Shown here in pieces: positions 7,371 to 15,991 of a stretch of DNA of 55,470 nucleotides. The position numbers and the translations under genes were made by a program. Every line of letters begins with the position of its first letter. Position 1 is the first letter of the stretch. Origin of the DNA: Clostridia bacterium (GTDB taxonomy: Bacteria; Bacillota; Clostridia; Oscillospirales; CAG-272); NCBI GenBank assembly GCA_017556745.1, contig JAFYMF010000034.1, forward strand, positions 1 through 55,470. The letters are read 5' to 3'. The notes below the pieces were generated by a model, which worked only from the letters and a program-made list of their open reading frames with translations, was not told the origin of the DNA and did not search any database.

Positions 7371-8708
7371 ATGAAGCAAATTAACGCGGCTGTAGAAAAA
7401 AACAAGGATCTTATCCTTGAAGCAGAGCGACATATATGGAAGCATCCCGAAACAGGATATAAGGAATATAAAACCTCCGAATACATGGCAGAGGTATTCA
7501 GAGGCCTTGGTTACGATCTTGTTATGGCAGAGGGTATTACCGGATTTTACACAGTGATCGACACCGGTAGACCGGGGCCTGAGGTCCTTATTCTTGCTGA
7601 GCTTGACTCCACGGTCTGTCCCGAGCACAAGGATGCCGATCCCGAAACGGGAGCTGTACATGCTTGCGGTCACAATGCTCAGTGCGCGGCTCTTGTCGGT
7701 ATTGCGGCGGCTCTCAGAGAGGAAGGTATCCTCGATAAGTTCAGCGGCAGAATCAGACTCTGCACAGTTCCGGCAGAAGAGCTTCATGAGATAGAATACA
7801 GAAAAGAGCTGATAAAAGAGGGAAAAATCAAATACCTTTTGGGCAAAAGCGAATTTTTGTCAAGAGGCTACTTTGACGGTGTTGATATTGCTTTTATGGT
7901 ACATACCGCATCCTCCTTCTACGTAAATCAAGGCGCGGTAGGATGCCTTGCAAAGTATATTACCTATAAGGGTGTTGCATCTCACGCAGGAGGTGCACCT
8001 TGGGACGGAAGAAACGCTCTTTATGCCGCGACCTGCGGTCTTAATGCCATCAACGCTATCCGAGAAACTTTTGAGGAAAGCGAAATTATAAGAGTTCATC
8101 CCATTATTACCGGTGGCGGAACCATGGTAAACGCTATCCCTGACAGAGCAGTTCTTGAAAGTTACGTCCGAGGTTCATCGTTTGATGCAATAACCAAGGC
8201 GAACAAAAAGGTTAACAAGGCTCTCTGTGGTGCGGCTCTCTCCTTGGGGACAAACGTTGACATCACCGACATGCCCGGTTTTTCTCCCCTTATAAACGAC
8301 AAAAATCTGATACAGATAACGGCAGAGGCTGCAGAGCTTGCTATTCCCGAATATGACTTCACTGTATCTGACAAAACCTGGACGGCAAGCACAGATATGG
8401 GAGACCTCAGCTGTATTATGCCGGTAGTCCATCCATTCTCAGGTGGCGACGCAGGTCTGCTTCACGGAAGCAATTATGAAATAAAGAACCCTGATGCCGC
8501 TTGTACGGCCAGTGCAAAGCTGCAGCTTGGAATGCTCTTTATTCTTTTGTCAGACGGTGCAAAGAGAGCGAAGAAGGTAGTAGAGGAATATAAGCCCCTG
8601 TTCCGATCAAAGGAGGAGTACCTCACATACGTTGATACTCTCAATAAAACCGGAGACAGAATAGTATATAATGAAAACGAAACTGTGGCGACAGTGGATA
8701 TTGAATAA
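7371..8708 (+). CDS. M20 family metallo-amidohydrolase (AbgB-like)
   Basis: The 445-residue protein is a zinc-dependent amidohydrolase of the M20D/AbgB group, which cleaves acyl or glutamyl amides and small peptides. Visible motifs are the metal-binding HACGHNAQCAALVG (about 103-116), the catalytic/metal PAEELHE (about 139-145), and the dimerisation-domain segment ASHAGGAPWDGRNAL. The C-terminal metal ligand is likely the His in LHGSNYE. There is no signal peptide, so it is cytosolic. Ribosome site AAGGCGG. It is monocistronic between its own promoter and the hairpin at 8713-8767. The exact substrate cannot be read from sequence. Confidence 0.88.
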   Translation: MKQINAAVEKNKDLILEAERHIWKHPETGYKEYKTSEYMAEVFRGLGYDLVMAEGITGFYTVIDTGRPGPEVLILAELDSTVCPEHKDADPETGAVHACGHNAQCAALVGIAAALREEGILDKFSGRIRLCTVPAEELHEIEYRKELIKEGKIKYLLGKSEFLSRGYFDGVDIAFMVHTASSFYVNQGAVGCLAKYITYKGVASHAGGAPWDGRNALYAATCGLNAINAIRETFEESEIIRVHPIITGGGTMVNAIPDRAVLESYVRGSSFDAITKANKKVNKALCGAALSLGTNVDITDMPGFSPLINDKNLIQITAEAAELAIPEYDFTVSDKTWTASTDMGDLSCIMPVVHPFSGGDAGLLHGSNYEIKNPDAACTASAKLQLGMLFILLSDGAKRAKKVVEEYKPLFRSKEEYLTYVDTLNKTGDRIVYNENETVATVDIE

Positions 8709-8712
8709 TAAA

Positions 8713-8767
8713 AGAACGGACATCTGCGGTGCCTGCCGAAAAGCAGGCTACCGTAGGTGTCCGTTTA
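8713..8767. terminator. Bidirectional terminator between the M20 gene and the panT-like gene
   Basis: AACGGACA/TGTCCGTT outer stem and GCCTGC/GCAGGC inner stem around a cgaaaa loop. It lies between two convergent genes, with T-rich flanks on both sides. Confidence 0.7.
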
Positions 8768-8784
8768 CCTTATTATATAAATTA

Positions 8785-9363
8785 TTATTTTCTCTTTCTG
8801 ATCTCTGTAAGTCTGTAGAGAGCAGGGCTGAGTATAATGTTTGCCAAAAGCTCAAAAACAAAGTTGAGACCTACAAAAAAGATGATGAGATAACCGAATG
8901 TAGACATTCCCTCTGCTGTCGCACCTGCGTTTACCGTATCCATAAAGAATACAAGGCATCCTAAAAGAAAAATGCCGGTATTTACAATAGGGCAGACGAT
9001 GGCACTGACGATTACTGCCACATACTTATTTACCTTTTTGATGAGGTTATAGACCAAACCTGCACAAAGGCCTGCAAGAATACCCTTTATCATAACTGTG
9101 ATAACTGTTCCGGGGATGCTGAGACCAAACCAGAACATAGCATCCGGGGTTACAAAGAATATCACACCGGATACAGCGCCAAGCCACGCACCTGCAAGAG
9201 GTCCGTAAAGGCTTGCACCAAGGACTACGGGGATGAGGGTCAGAGAGATCGATGCAAGACCGCCGATCTTGATAAAGCCGCCAAAATAAGAAAGCACGGC
9301 TACAAGAGCGGTAAGTAATGCCATCAGGGTCAGCATTCTGATTCTTTCCATTGATTTTTTCAT
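8785..9363 (-). CDS. ECF transporter S component, probably for pantothenate
   Basis: The 192-residue integral membrane protein has about six helices and the Gly/Ala-rich composition of ECF S components, with typical segments ISLTLIPVVLGASLYGPLAG (20 shown) and GAWLGAVSGVIF. S components capture a vitamin and share an energising module encoded elsewhere. The gene follows coaX, the pantothenate kinase, on the same strand, pointing to pantothenate (PanT-like). The ATG at 9363 is chosen because AAGGAG precedes it by 5 bases; the longer reading frame to 9399 lacks a ribosome site. The substrate is inferred from context. Confidence 0.82.
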   Translation of the reverse strand: MKKSMERIRMLTLMALLTALVAVLSYFGGFIKIGGLASISLTLIPVVLGASLYGPLAGAWLGAVSGVIFFVTPDAMFWFGLSIPGTVITVMIKGILAGLCAGLVYNLIKKVNKYVAVIVSAIVCPIVNTGIFLLGCLVFFMDTVNAGATAEGMSTFGYLIIFFVGLNFVFELLANIILSPALYRLTEIRKRK

Positions 9364-9461
9364 TTTTTCTCCTTGCTGTCGTCCGCCGCGGCGGTACAAC
9401 GCATAAATTATTTATACCATCTGCTGAAGCAGAAAATATATCACTTCAAATATTGCCGGAC

Positions 9462-10229
9462 TCAACTCTGGTTTTTCCGATACAGGATGTTAAGTCCCTT
9501 GAGTACAAGATATTCATCTATAGCTATCTCGTGCTTGCAAAGGGGAATAACGGTGCTTGCCATACCGCCGGTAGCGAAAACAGGCAACTCTCGGCCAAAT
9601 TCCTCGTTTATTCGGTCGATCATTCCGTCGATCATACCTGCGTTTCCGTAGAGGACACCCGAACGCATACAGTCGGTGGTGTTCTTTGCAATTACCTTTT
9701 CAGGAAGCTCAAGGCTGATCTTAGGCAGCTGAGCCGTCTCTTTTGCCAGGGCATCAAGTCCCATCATAACACCGGGAATAATGGAAGTACCGATAAAGGC
9801 ACCGGAGTCATTGACTACCGTCATCTTGGTTGCGGTTCCCATATCCACGATAAGAGCAGGACTGCCGTAGAGCTCCCGACATGCAACCGCCGCCGCGATG
9901 ATATCCGCACCTACAGAGGAGGGCATGTCACACCGGATACCTATACCACTTTTGATACCGGGACCCACGAAAAGTGCATCCACACCAAAAATAAACTTGA
10001 CCGCCTTTTTCACGGCAAAGTTAAGAGGGGGCACGACAGATGCAACTATAACTCCGTCGATATCCTCTTTTTTTATTCCGTAAAGAGAAAGAGCCTCAAG
10101 AATACGTATTGCTAACTCGTCCTCCGTCTTTGGATGAGATGTGGAGATGCGGGAAACGAATACAGGCTCATTCGACACAAAGCCGCCAAGCATTATATTG
10201 GTATTACCTATATCAACTGTTAAAACCAT
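9462..10229 (-). CDS. coaX: Type III pantothenate kinase
   Basis: The enzyme phosphorylates pantothenate in the first step of coenzyme A synthesis. The product of 255 residues has the usual length. Visible motifs are the N-terminal phosphate-binding VDIGNTN, the central PSSVGADIIAAAVA and DMGTATK segments, and the IIPGVMMGLDAL segment, all diagnostic of CoaX rather than type I or II kinases. The ATG at 10229 is preceded by AAAGGCGGGCGG; the alternative upstream TTG is unlikely. It forms an operon with the downstream panT-like S component, so uptake and first phosphorylation are linked. Confidence 0.95.
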   Translation of the reverse strand: MVLTVDIGNTNIMLGGFVSNEPVFVSRISTSHPKTEDELAIRILEALSLYGIKKEDIDGVIVASVVPPLNFAVKKAVKFIFGVDALFVGPGIKSGIGIRCDMPSSVGADIIAAAVACRELYGSPALIVDMGTATKMTVVNDSGAFIGTSIIPGVMMGLDALAKETAQLPKISLELPEKVIAKNTTDCMRSGVLYGNAGMIDGMIDRINEEFGRELPVFATGGMASTVIPLCKHEIAIDEYLVLKGLNILYRKNQS

Positions 10230-10262
10230 ATCCGCCCGCCTTTCCAAAGAAATTGACAGGAT

Positions 10263-10291
10263 ATTATATCACAAAAATCAAAAATTTTCAA
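10263..10291 (-). promoter_or_regulatory. Promoter of coaX-panT operon
   Basis: On the minus strand TTGAAA (10291-10286), 17-base spacer, TATAAT (10268-10263), just downstream of the stop codon of the small membrane protein gene. Confidence 0.75.
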
Positions 10292-10302
10292 TAGTTTTCA
10301 TC

Positions 10303-10764
10303 TCAAATCGGCCACGAGTCCTCATCTGATTGATTTCCGTACTCATTTGTATTTATTTTTACTTGTCTTCTCTCTGTTTCGTTCTCTCTGGACTCAGAGA
10401 TCTTTTTATCGAAATAGCATATCAAGGCAGAGATAACGGCACACAAATAAGATCCTGCAGCAAACACGGGAAAGAGACCAGGAGTAAGGATAAATGTTAT
10501 AATGAAAGTCATTGGCAAGGGTAAAAACCACAGCTTTTTTATTTCGGTTCCGCAGATACCTCCTATAATTGCGGATATTACTGCGGGCAGGATAATTCCC
10601 GCGGGAACCATAATAGCAAGTCCACCATAGTCGCCGTAAAATTTATCGTATGTAAATACCCAGGCCGCTACCGAGATCACAACAGATATAACCGCGAGAA
10701 AAACACAGAGAGCTGCCTTTTTTGCGGCTTTCCATTTACCTTTTGTCAGGGATTTTTCTTTCAT
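10303..10764 (-). CDS. Small four-helix membrane protein of unknown function
   Basis: The 153-residue protein has a basic N-terminus (MKEKSLTKGKWKAAKKA), about four hydrophobic segments (roughly 16-38, 48-70, 78-96 and 100-120), and a charged C-terminal tail rich in Glu, Arg and Asn. I do not recognise the family. The ATG at 10764 is chosen because AAAGGA lies 11 bases upstream and because the upstream extension to 10914 is not protein-like. A separate coaX promoter follows, so it is probably its own transcription unit. Confidence 0.6.
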   Translation of the reverse strand: MKEKSLTKGKWKAAKKAALCVFLAVISVVISVAAWVFTYDKFYGDYGGLAIMVPAGIILPAVISAIIGGICGTEIKKLWFLPLPMTFIITFILTPGLFPVFAAGSYLCAVISALICYFDKKISESRENETERRQVKINTNEYGNQSDEDSWPI

Positions 10765-11011
10765 AATTACAGTTCCTTTCCAAATAGTATTACAGAAAAG
10801 ATATACAAAAACTATGAAAAAAAGGGTGGGACAAAAACAGTATACCACAATTTTTTTGATAAGTAAATACTTTACGGTGTTACTCGGCGAGCTACGTCTC
10901 CCGGAAAAGCACAACTGAATTTTTAAAGTTTTACTGATTCCGTTTTCTCATTCTTTTGTTTTATATAACGCTGCCTATTCTGTCATCCTCGGTCGAGACA
11001 GAGCCTTTCTA

Positions 11012-11058
11012 GAGTACCACTAAAACTACCGAGTTCTCGCAGCATTATATGTACCCTC
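11012..11058. repeat. Structured 48-base repeat, copy 1
   Basis: The unit begins GAGTACCACTAAAAC, contains the small inner hairpin CGAG-TT-CTCG, and ends GTACCCTC. It is followed by a spacer (TGATTTCATATCGACAAAAG) shared with copy 2. The outer stem is weaker here (GTAC only) than in copies 2 and 3. Confidence 0.85.
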
Positions 11059-11091
11059 ATGATTTCATATCGACAAAAGCCTTTACTATAA

Positions 11092-11140
11092 GGGTACCAC
11101 TAAAACTACCGAGTTTTCGCAGCATTATATGTACCCTCAT
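11092..11140. repeat. Structured 48-base repeat, copy 2
   Basis: Near-identical to copy 1. Outer stem AGGGTAC/GTACCCT. The inner hairpin reads CGAG-TT-TTCG, a C-to-T change that keeps pairing through a G-U wobble. The spacer after it matches the one after copy 1. Confidence 0.85.
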
Positions 11141-11170
11141 GATTTCATATCGACAAAAGCCTTTCTACGG

Positions 11171-11226
11171 AAGAATTACGTTTTTGCGTTAGCAAAACGG
11201 TGTTTTTCAAACACCGAGTAATTCTT
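11171..11226. other. Three-way-junction fold between repeat copies 2 and 3
   Basis: AAGAATTAC (11171-11179) pairs perfectly with GTAATTCTT (11218-11226). The enclosed bases form two further hairpins: CGTTTT.GC/GC.AAAACG (11179-11199, one bulge) and GGTGTTT/AAACACC (11199-11215). The nesting is too regular for chance and suggests a structured RNA or DNA element. Confidence 0.7.
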
Positions 11227-11230
11227 GTAA

Positions 11231-11279
11231 GAGGGTACCACTAAAACTACCGAGTTCTCGCAACATTATATGTACCCTC
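11231..11279. repeat. Structured 48-base repeat, copy 3
   Basis: Third copy with the longest outer stem, GAGGGTAC/GTACCCTC, and inner hairpin CGAG-TT-CTCG. It ends 2 bases before the -35 box of the downstream solute-binding protein gene. The remaining bases from 10765 to 11011 hold no gene I can support. Confidence 0.85.
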
Positions 11280-11281
11280 AG

Positions 11282-11310
11282 TTGACAAAACCCATTAAAT
11301 ATTGTACACT
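11282..11310 (+). promoter_or_regulatory. Promoter of solute-binding protein 1
   Basis: TTGACA (11282-11287), 17-base spacer, TACACT (11305-11310), directly abutting repeat copy 3. Confidence 0.75.
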
Positions 11311-11340
11311 TTCTATATAACATAATAAATGGAGGTAAAA

Positions 11341-12852
11341 ATGAGATCTGCTATCAGTATTGCTCTGATCCTGACACTGCTCCTTTCCTGCATTGGCTGT
11401 GCTGCCACAGGGAGCAACGTAACAAATGACATTACAGATTCTGTGACAACTCCGATCCCGGATGACACTACCATATATTACGAAGAGGACGATCTTCCGA
11501 AGAACCTGAAATTCAAGGGAAACACAGTAAGAATACTCTCCCTTGATGAGGAGGGCGCAAAAAACGAGCTGACTGTTGAGATGCTGAACAGCGATATAGT
11601 CAACGATTCTGTTTTTAACAGAGAACTGTTCGTTGAAGACAGACTCAACGTAAACATTGAGAATATCAAGCTCACCGCCGACCAGTACAGAAAAGAGGTC
11701 ATACGTCAGCAATCATCAGACGAGGATGACTATCAGATATATGCAGGGGCGGTAGGCTCACTGTCCGGATTTGTTTTTGACAAATACCTTACAGATCTGA
11801 ATACTGTAAATCATCTTGACCTGACAAAGCCCTGGTGGTCTGACAGTTTTACCGAGGAGGCTCGACTTGGTGATAATCTGTACATAGCAACCGGTTCTCT
11901 GTCTCTGACTCTTATCAGATCTATGTACGCTACCTTTTATAACAAGGAGCTTGCAAAGGGGTATGCATCGGCAAACTCCGATATGTCAGAGCTTAGTAAC
12001 CTTTATAACCTTGTTGACGAGGGCAGATGGACCTACGACACCTTCTACAGTCTCGGCAGTAAGGCATACACCGACATGAACGGTAACACAAAGTACGACA
12101 CCGAGGATCTGTATGGAATAGGTATCTCCGGTGCCGATACCGTAAACATATTCTGGAGCAGTTTTGACCTGAATATCTTCTCACGTACCGAGGATGACTG
12201 GTTTAAGCTTAACGTAAACCTTGACAAGCTCTATTCCGCACTTGAACTCGGATACACTCTGGTAAACGTCACTCCTCAGTGCTATATCCCCCCAAAGGAC
12301 GGAACTCTGTACGACTCCCTCTCCGCCAAATTTGCGGGAGATACCCTGCTCTTTATGATAGATAAGCTCCACTCGATAGAAAGTTTCTCTCTGCGTAACA
12401 TGCAGAGCGACTACGGTATCCTCCCATTCCCCAAATACGACGAGAGACAGGACGAGTATCACACATTTGCAGATGAAAACTATACTGTTTTTGCAATTCC
12501 CACCACATGTCTTGACAAGGATATGACAGGTGCTGTGCTTGAGGCACTTGCATCCTACTCATACAGATATACCGCACCCGCATATCTTAACGTTGCACTT
12601 AAGGGTAAGTATATGAACGACCCTCAGTCAAGAAAAATGCTTGGTATCGCAGTAGACGGATTTACCGTGGATTCTGCGTGGATATACAGAGACACTCTGG
12701 CAGGAAAGTACCCGACTGTATTCTCCGGTCTTATAGCAGAGAAAAAGGATAACTTTGCTTCCGCACACCAGACAGCAAAAGATGCAGTAGAATTTGCTCT
12801 CGCAGGACACAAATACATAATCAACACAGACGATACCGCCGAGAGTGAATAA
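11341..12852 (+). CDS. Sugar-type ABC solute-binding lipoprotein 1
   Basis: The 503-residue protein has a lipoprotein signal peptide ending in CIGC and an extracellular solute-binding fold of the family 1/LplA-like type. It shares blocks with the six paralogues at 17.7-27.5 kb: an EEDDLP linker end, LNSDIVNDSVFNRE, KPWWSDSF, LRNMQSDYGILPFPKYD and DPQSRKML. A calcium-loop-like DMNGNTKYDTED lies near residue 240. GGAGGT precedes the ATG at 11341; the upstream ATG at 11329 has none. It is the most divergent of the seven and precedes two GH109-like genes. No permease is adjacent, and the ligand is unknown. Confidence 0.85.
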   Translation: MRSAISIALILTLLLSCIGCAATGSNVTNDITDSVTTPIPDDTTIYYEEDDLPKNLKFKGNTVRILSLDEEGAKNELTVEMLNSDIVNDSVFNRELFVEDRLNVNIENIKLTADQYRKEVIRQQSSDEDDYQIYAGAVGSLSGFVFDKYLTDLNTVNHLDLTKPWWSDSFTEEARLGDNLYIATGSLSLTLIRSMYATFYNKELAKGYASANSDMSELSNLYNLVDEGRWTYDTFYSLGSKAYTDMNGNTKYDTEDLYGIGISGADTVNIFWSSFDLNIFSRTEDDWFKLNVNLDKLYSALELGYTLVNVTPQCYIPPKDGTLYDSLSAKFAGDTLLFMIDKLHSIESFSLRNMQSDYGILPFPKYDERQDEYHTFADENYTVFAIPTTCLDKDMTGAVLEALASYSYRYTAPAYLNVALKGKYMNDPQSRKMLGIAVDGFTVDSAWIYRDTLAGKYPTVFSGLIAEKKDNFASAHQTAKDAVEFALAGHKYIINTDDTAESE

Positions 12853-12968
12853 AGAAACAGCAAAGAGTTTTTCTTATAGATAAAAACAGAAAATTTTATA
12901 ATCAACTTATGTTTATATAGCTACATTCGGGTCGATGTTAAAGCCACCCACATCAAGGAGACAACACA

Positions 12969-14231
12969 ATGGAAAAGGCTATCAATCTTGCGTTAATCGG
13001 TCACGGCGGACGTGGCAGAAGTCTGCTGAGAAGTGTATTGCTTCCACTTTGTGAAGAAGAAAACCTTCGCGTTACAGCTGTATGTGACATATACGAGGAT
13101 CGCGCCAATGCAGCAGCGGATAAGGTTGTAGAAATGGGTTTCCCACGTCCTGAGGTATTTACCGACTACAATGAAACGATAAAACATCCGGGACTGGATG
13201 CAGTAATCGTGCCCTCTGCTTGGGAATCTCACATAGAAATCGCAATCGCCGCTATGAGACAGGGGCTTCATGCCGCCATCGAGGTAGGCGGAGCTTACAG
13301 TGTCGAGGATTGCTGGGCACTTGTAAAAGCACATGAGGAAACAGGACGTCACTGTATGCTGCTTGAAAACTGTTGCTACGGCAGAAAAGAGCTTGCTGTG
13401 CTCAATATGTACCGCAAAGGTATGCTTGGCAAAATAGTTCACTGTGAAGGCGGCTACCACCATGACCTGAGAGGCGAGATAACTAACGGTATGGAAAACC
13501 GTCATTACCGTCTTCGCAACTACATAAACCGCAACTGCGAGAACTATCCCACCCATGAGCTTGGCCCCATTGCTAAGCTTCTTGACATAAACAACGGTAA
13601 CCGACTGGTTTCTCTCAGTTCTTTCTCCTCCGCCTCCTACGGACTCCATGAGTTCGTGCAGGAAAAAAAGGGAACCGATTCGCCCTTAGCTGACGTTGAC
13701 TTTAAGCAGGGTGACGTCTTCACAACAGTTATAAAATGTCAGCAGGGACAAACCATCGTTCTCACCCTTGACACCTCTCTTCCCTGTAATTATTCAAGAG
13801 GTTTTACCGTTCGCGGAACAAAAGGTGCATTTTACGAGGATGGCGGATACTTCTATCTTGATAACGTGCACAACGAGTTTCGCGACCACCCTGAGAATCT
13901 TTGGGGCAATGCGACTCCTATTCTTGAGGAAAATGCTCACGACATATGGAAAAACTACAAAGCCCGCGGAGGTCACGGCGGTATGGACTGGCTTGTTTGC
14001 CGTGCATTTATTGAGGCAGTAAAGCTCGGTGTCCGTCCCCCTATCGATACTTATGACACTGCAACATATATGTCTGTCACCGCACTCAGCGAACAGTCTG
14101 TAGCCATGGGCGGAGTACCGGTAGCTATCCCCGACTTCACTCGAAGCAAATGGTACCGCAGAAACGATATTGTCGATACATTCTTCAATATTGACAAGCT
14201 CGAGCCATTTGCCGATCTTTATCAGTATTGA
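12969..14231 (+). CDS. Gfo/Idh/MocA family protein, GH109-like (copy 1)
   Basis: The 420-residue protein has an N-terminal NAD(P)-binding Rossmann domain (LALIGHGGRGRSLL, then CDIYEDRA) and a C-terminal Gfo/Idh/MocA domain. The segment NYPTHELGPIAKLLDINNGN resembles the YPTHxLGP signature of GH109, NAD-dependent enzymes first described as alpha-N-acetylgalactosaminidases. There is no signal peptide, so it would act on imported sugars in the cytosol. AAGGAG precedes the ATG. Its neighbours are a sugar-binding lipoprotein and a second copy. GH109 versus a plain sugar dehydrogenase cannot be settled by eye. Confidence 0.8.
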   Translation: MEKAINLALIGHGGRGRSLLRSVLLPLCEEENLRVTAVCDIYEDRANAAADKVVEMGFPRPEVFTDYNETIKHPGLDAVIVPSAWESHIEIAIAAMRQGLHAAIEVGGAYSVEDCWALVKAHEETGRHCMLLENCCYGRKELAVLNMYRKGMLGKIVHCEGGYHHDLRGEITNGMENRHYRLRNYINRNCENYPTHELGPIAKLLDINNGNRLVSLSSFSSASYGLHEFVQEKKGTDSPLADVDFKQGDVFTTVIKCQQGQTIVLTLDTSLPCNYSRGFTVRGTKGAFYEDGGYFYLDNVHNEFRDHPENLWGNATPILEENAHDIWKNYKARGGHGGMDWLVCRAFIEAVKLGVRPPIDTYDTATYMSVTALSEQSVAMGGVPVAIPDFTRSKWYRRNDIVDTFFNIDKLEPFADLYQY

Positions 14232-14305
14232 TATCCTATCTGAGACAATAAAACACTTACAAATAAAAACTTTATTGAAAATCATAGATATTTTTTCATT
14301 TTCTG

Positions 14306-14334
14306 TTGTAAATTGAGAATTCGTATGTTACAAT
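14306..14334 (+). promoter_or_regulatory. Possible promoter of GH109-like copy 2
   Basis: TTGTAA (14306-14311), 17-base spacer, TACAAT (14329-14334), 50 bases before the start codon. A second TATAAT at 14357 lacks a clear -35 box. Confidence 0.45.
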
Positions 14335-14383
14335 TAAGTTTCAAGAACCCCCTATGTATAATTAAAGACGGAGGACTTTCCAA

Positions 14384-15646
14384 ATGGATAAAACAATTAA
14401 TATTGCAGTGATTGGTCTCGGCGGAAGAGGCAGAAGCTTACTTAAGTGCGTTATTCTTCCTCTTTGTAAGGAAGAAAACCTTTGTGTTACCGCTCTGTGT
14501 GACATTTATGAGGACCGTGCAGCTTCTGCGGCTAAAAAAACAGAAGAGCTTGGCTTCTCTCGTCCTGCTACATACACTGACTATAAAGAAGCGATAAAGC
14601 ATCCCGGACTTGATGCGGTAATCATTGCTTCCGCATGGGAGTCTCACATTGAGATAGCTATCGCCGCTATGAAACAGGGACTTTATACTGCTATGGAGGT
14701 TGGCGGCGCTTACAGCCTTGAGGACTGCTGGCAGCTTGTCCACACCTATGAGGAGACAGGACGTCACTGTATGCTCCTTGAGAACTGCTGCTACGGTAAC
14801 GAGGAGCTTGCTATCCTCAATATGTACCGTCAGGGTCTTCTCGGTGATATAGTTCACTGTGCAGGTGGATACATGCACGATCTCAGAGGTGAAATCCTCA
14901 ACGGTAAGGGTGACCGTCACTACCGTCTCAGAAACTACATCAACCGTAACTGTGAGAACTATCCTACCCATGAGCTTGGTCCGATAGCTAAGCTTCTCGA
15001 CATAAACAACGGTAACCGTATCGTTACCCTCAACTCCTTCGCATCCGCATCAAAGAGCCTGCACGAGACCGCAGTACGCGATTTCGGTGCAAACAGCCCT
15101 CTCGGTCAGGTTGAGTTCAAGCAGGGTGACATTGTTACAACCGTACTCAAGTGTCAGAAGGGTCAGACCATCGTTCTCACTCTCGACACCACTCTCCACC
15201 GTAACTATTCCAGAGGCTTTACCGTTCGCGGCACCAAGGGTGCTTACTTTGAGGACGGAAGATATTTCTGCATAGACGACGTCAGCGACTATAAGTTTAA
15301 TCCCGATAAGTTCTGGGGTAATGCAGATGAGGTTATCGAGGAGTTCAAGCACGACATCTGGAAGAACCACACCGCATGTGACGATCACGGCGGAATGGAC
15401 TGGCTTGTAATCAGCGCATTCATTGAGTCCATCAAGAGAGATGTTCGTCCCCCCATCGATACCTATGATGCAGCTACCTATATGTGCATCACCGCCCTCA
15501 GTGAGCAGTCTATTACTCTCGGCGGCGCTACCGTATTCGTTCCCGACTTTACCCGCAGTAAGTGGTACCGCAGAAATGACATTGCAGTGGACACTGTCTT
15601 TAACCTTGACAAGGCAGAGCCCTTCGCAGATCTGTATCAGTATTAA
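14384..15646 (+). CDS. Gfo/Idh/MocA family protein, GH109-like (copy 2)
   Basis: This 420-residue tandem paralogue has exactly the same length as copy 1 and matches it along its whole length by eye, including the Rossmann GLGGRGRSLL, ENCCYGNEELA, YRLRNYINRNCENYPTHELG and the C-terminal FADLYQY. Differences cluster around residues 215-235 and 285-310, perhaps near the substrate pocket. GGAGG precedes the ATG. It ends at a strong terminator. The pair most likely arose by tandem duplication and may act on related sugars. Confidence 0.8.
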   Translation: MDKTINIAVIGLGGRGRSLLKCVILPLCKEENLCVTALCDIYEDRAASAAKKTEELGFSRPATYTDYKEAIKHPGLDAVIIASAWESHIEIAIAAMKQGLYTAMEVGGAYSLEDCWQLVHTYEETGRHCMLLENCCYGNEELAILNMYRQGLLGDIVHCAGGYMHDLRGEILNGKGDRHYRLRNYINRNCENYPTHELGPIAKLLDINNGNRIVTLNSFASASKSLHETAVRDFGANSPLGQVEFKQGDIVTTVLKCQKGQTIVLTLDTTLHRNYSRGFTVRGTKGAYFEDGRYFCIDDVSDYKFNPDKFWGNADEVIEEFKHDIWKNHTACDDHGGMDWLVISAFIESIKRDVRPPIDTYDAATYMCITALSEQSITLGGATVFVPDFTRSKWYRRNDIAVDTVFNLDKAEPFADLYQY

Positions 15647-15664
15647 TTTTAAAAACGATATTTT

Positions 15665-15700
15665 AAAAAAGACATCCACTCGGGTGTCTTTTTTATTTTT
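15665..15700 (+). terminator. Terminator after GH109-like copy 2
   Basis: AAAAAAGACATCC and GGGTGTCTTTTTT flank an actc loop, followed by a T run. The AT-rich stretch from 15700 to 15885 holds no gene I can support. Confidence 0.8.
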
Positions 15701-15885
15701 GTGATATTTTATATAAATTATAGTCAACCAAAAATTATAAATATATACCCTTTTTATATTTACAAATTCACAGGGATTTGTTAAAATGATAACAATACAG
15801 TAAAAATGTTCGATTTTATTATACCTACAAGGGAAAATCGCCATCGAAAAAACGCAAATTTTCTTTTTCTGCGGAGTAAATTTCA

Positions 15886-15914
15886 TTGAAATCAGACAAG
15901 ATATGTGCTATAAT
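15886..15914 (+). promoter_or_regulatory. Promoter of the phosphodiesterase gene
   Basis: TTGAAA (15886-15891), 17-base spacer, TATAAT (15909-15914). Confidence 0.75.
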
Positions 15915-15991
15915 TACTCAGTGAAGTTTTTTCGGTCAATTTTATAAAAAACAGTAGTTTTTAATCGCTCGTCTTACAAGGTGGGAAAATT

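Noticed and set aside
8671..8964. 97-codon plus-strand open frame after the M20 gene
   Set aside because: It runs through the terminator hairpin and into the opposite-strand panT-like gene.
11012..11279. Possible CRISPR array (three repeats)
   Set aside because: Spacers between copies 1 and 2 and after copy 2 are the same sequence, unit spacing is irregular, and no cas genes are present.
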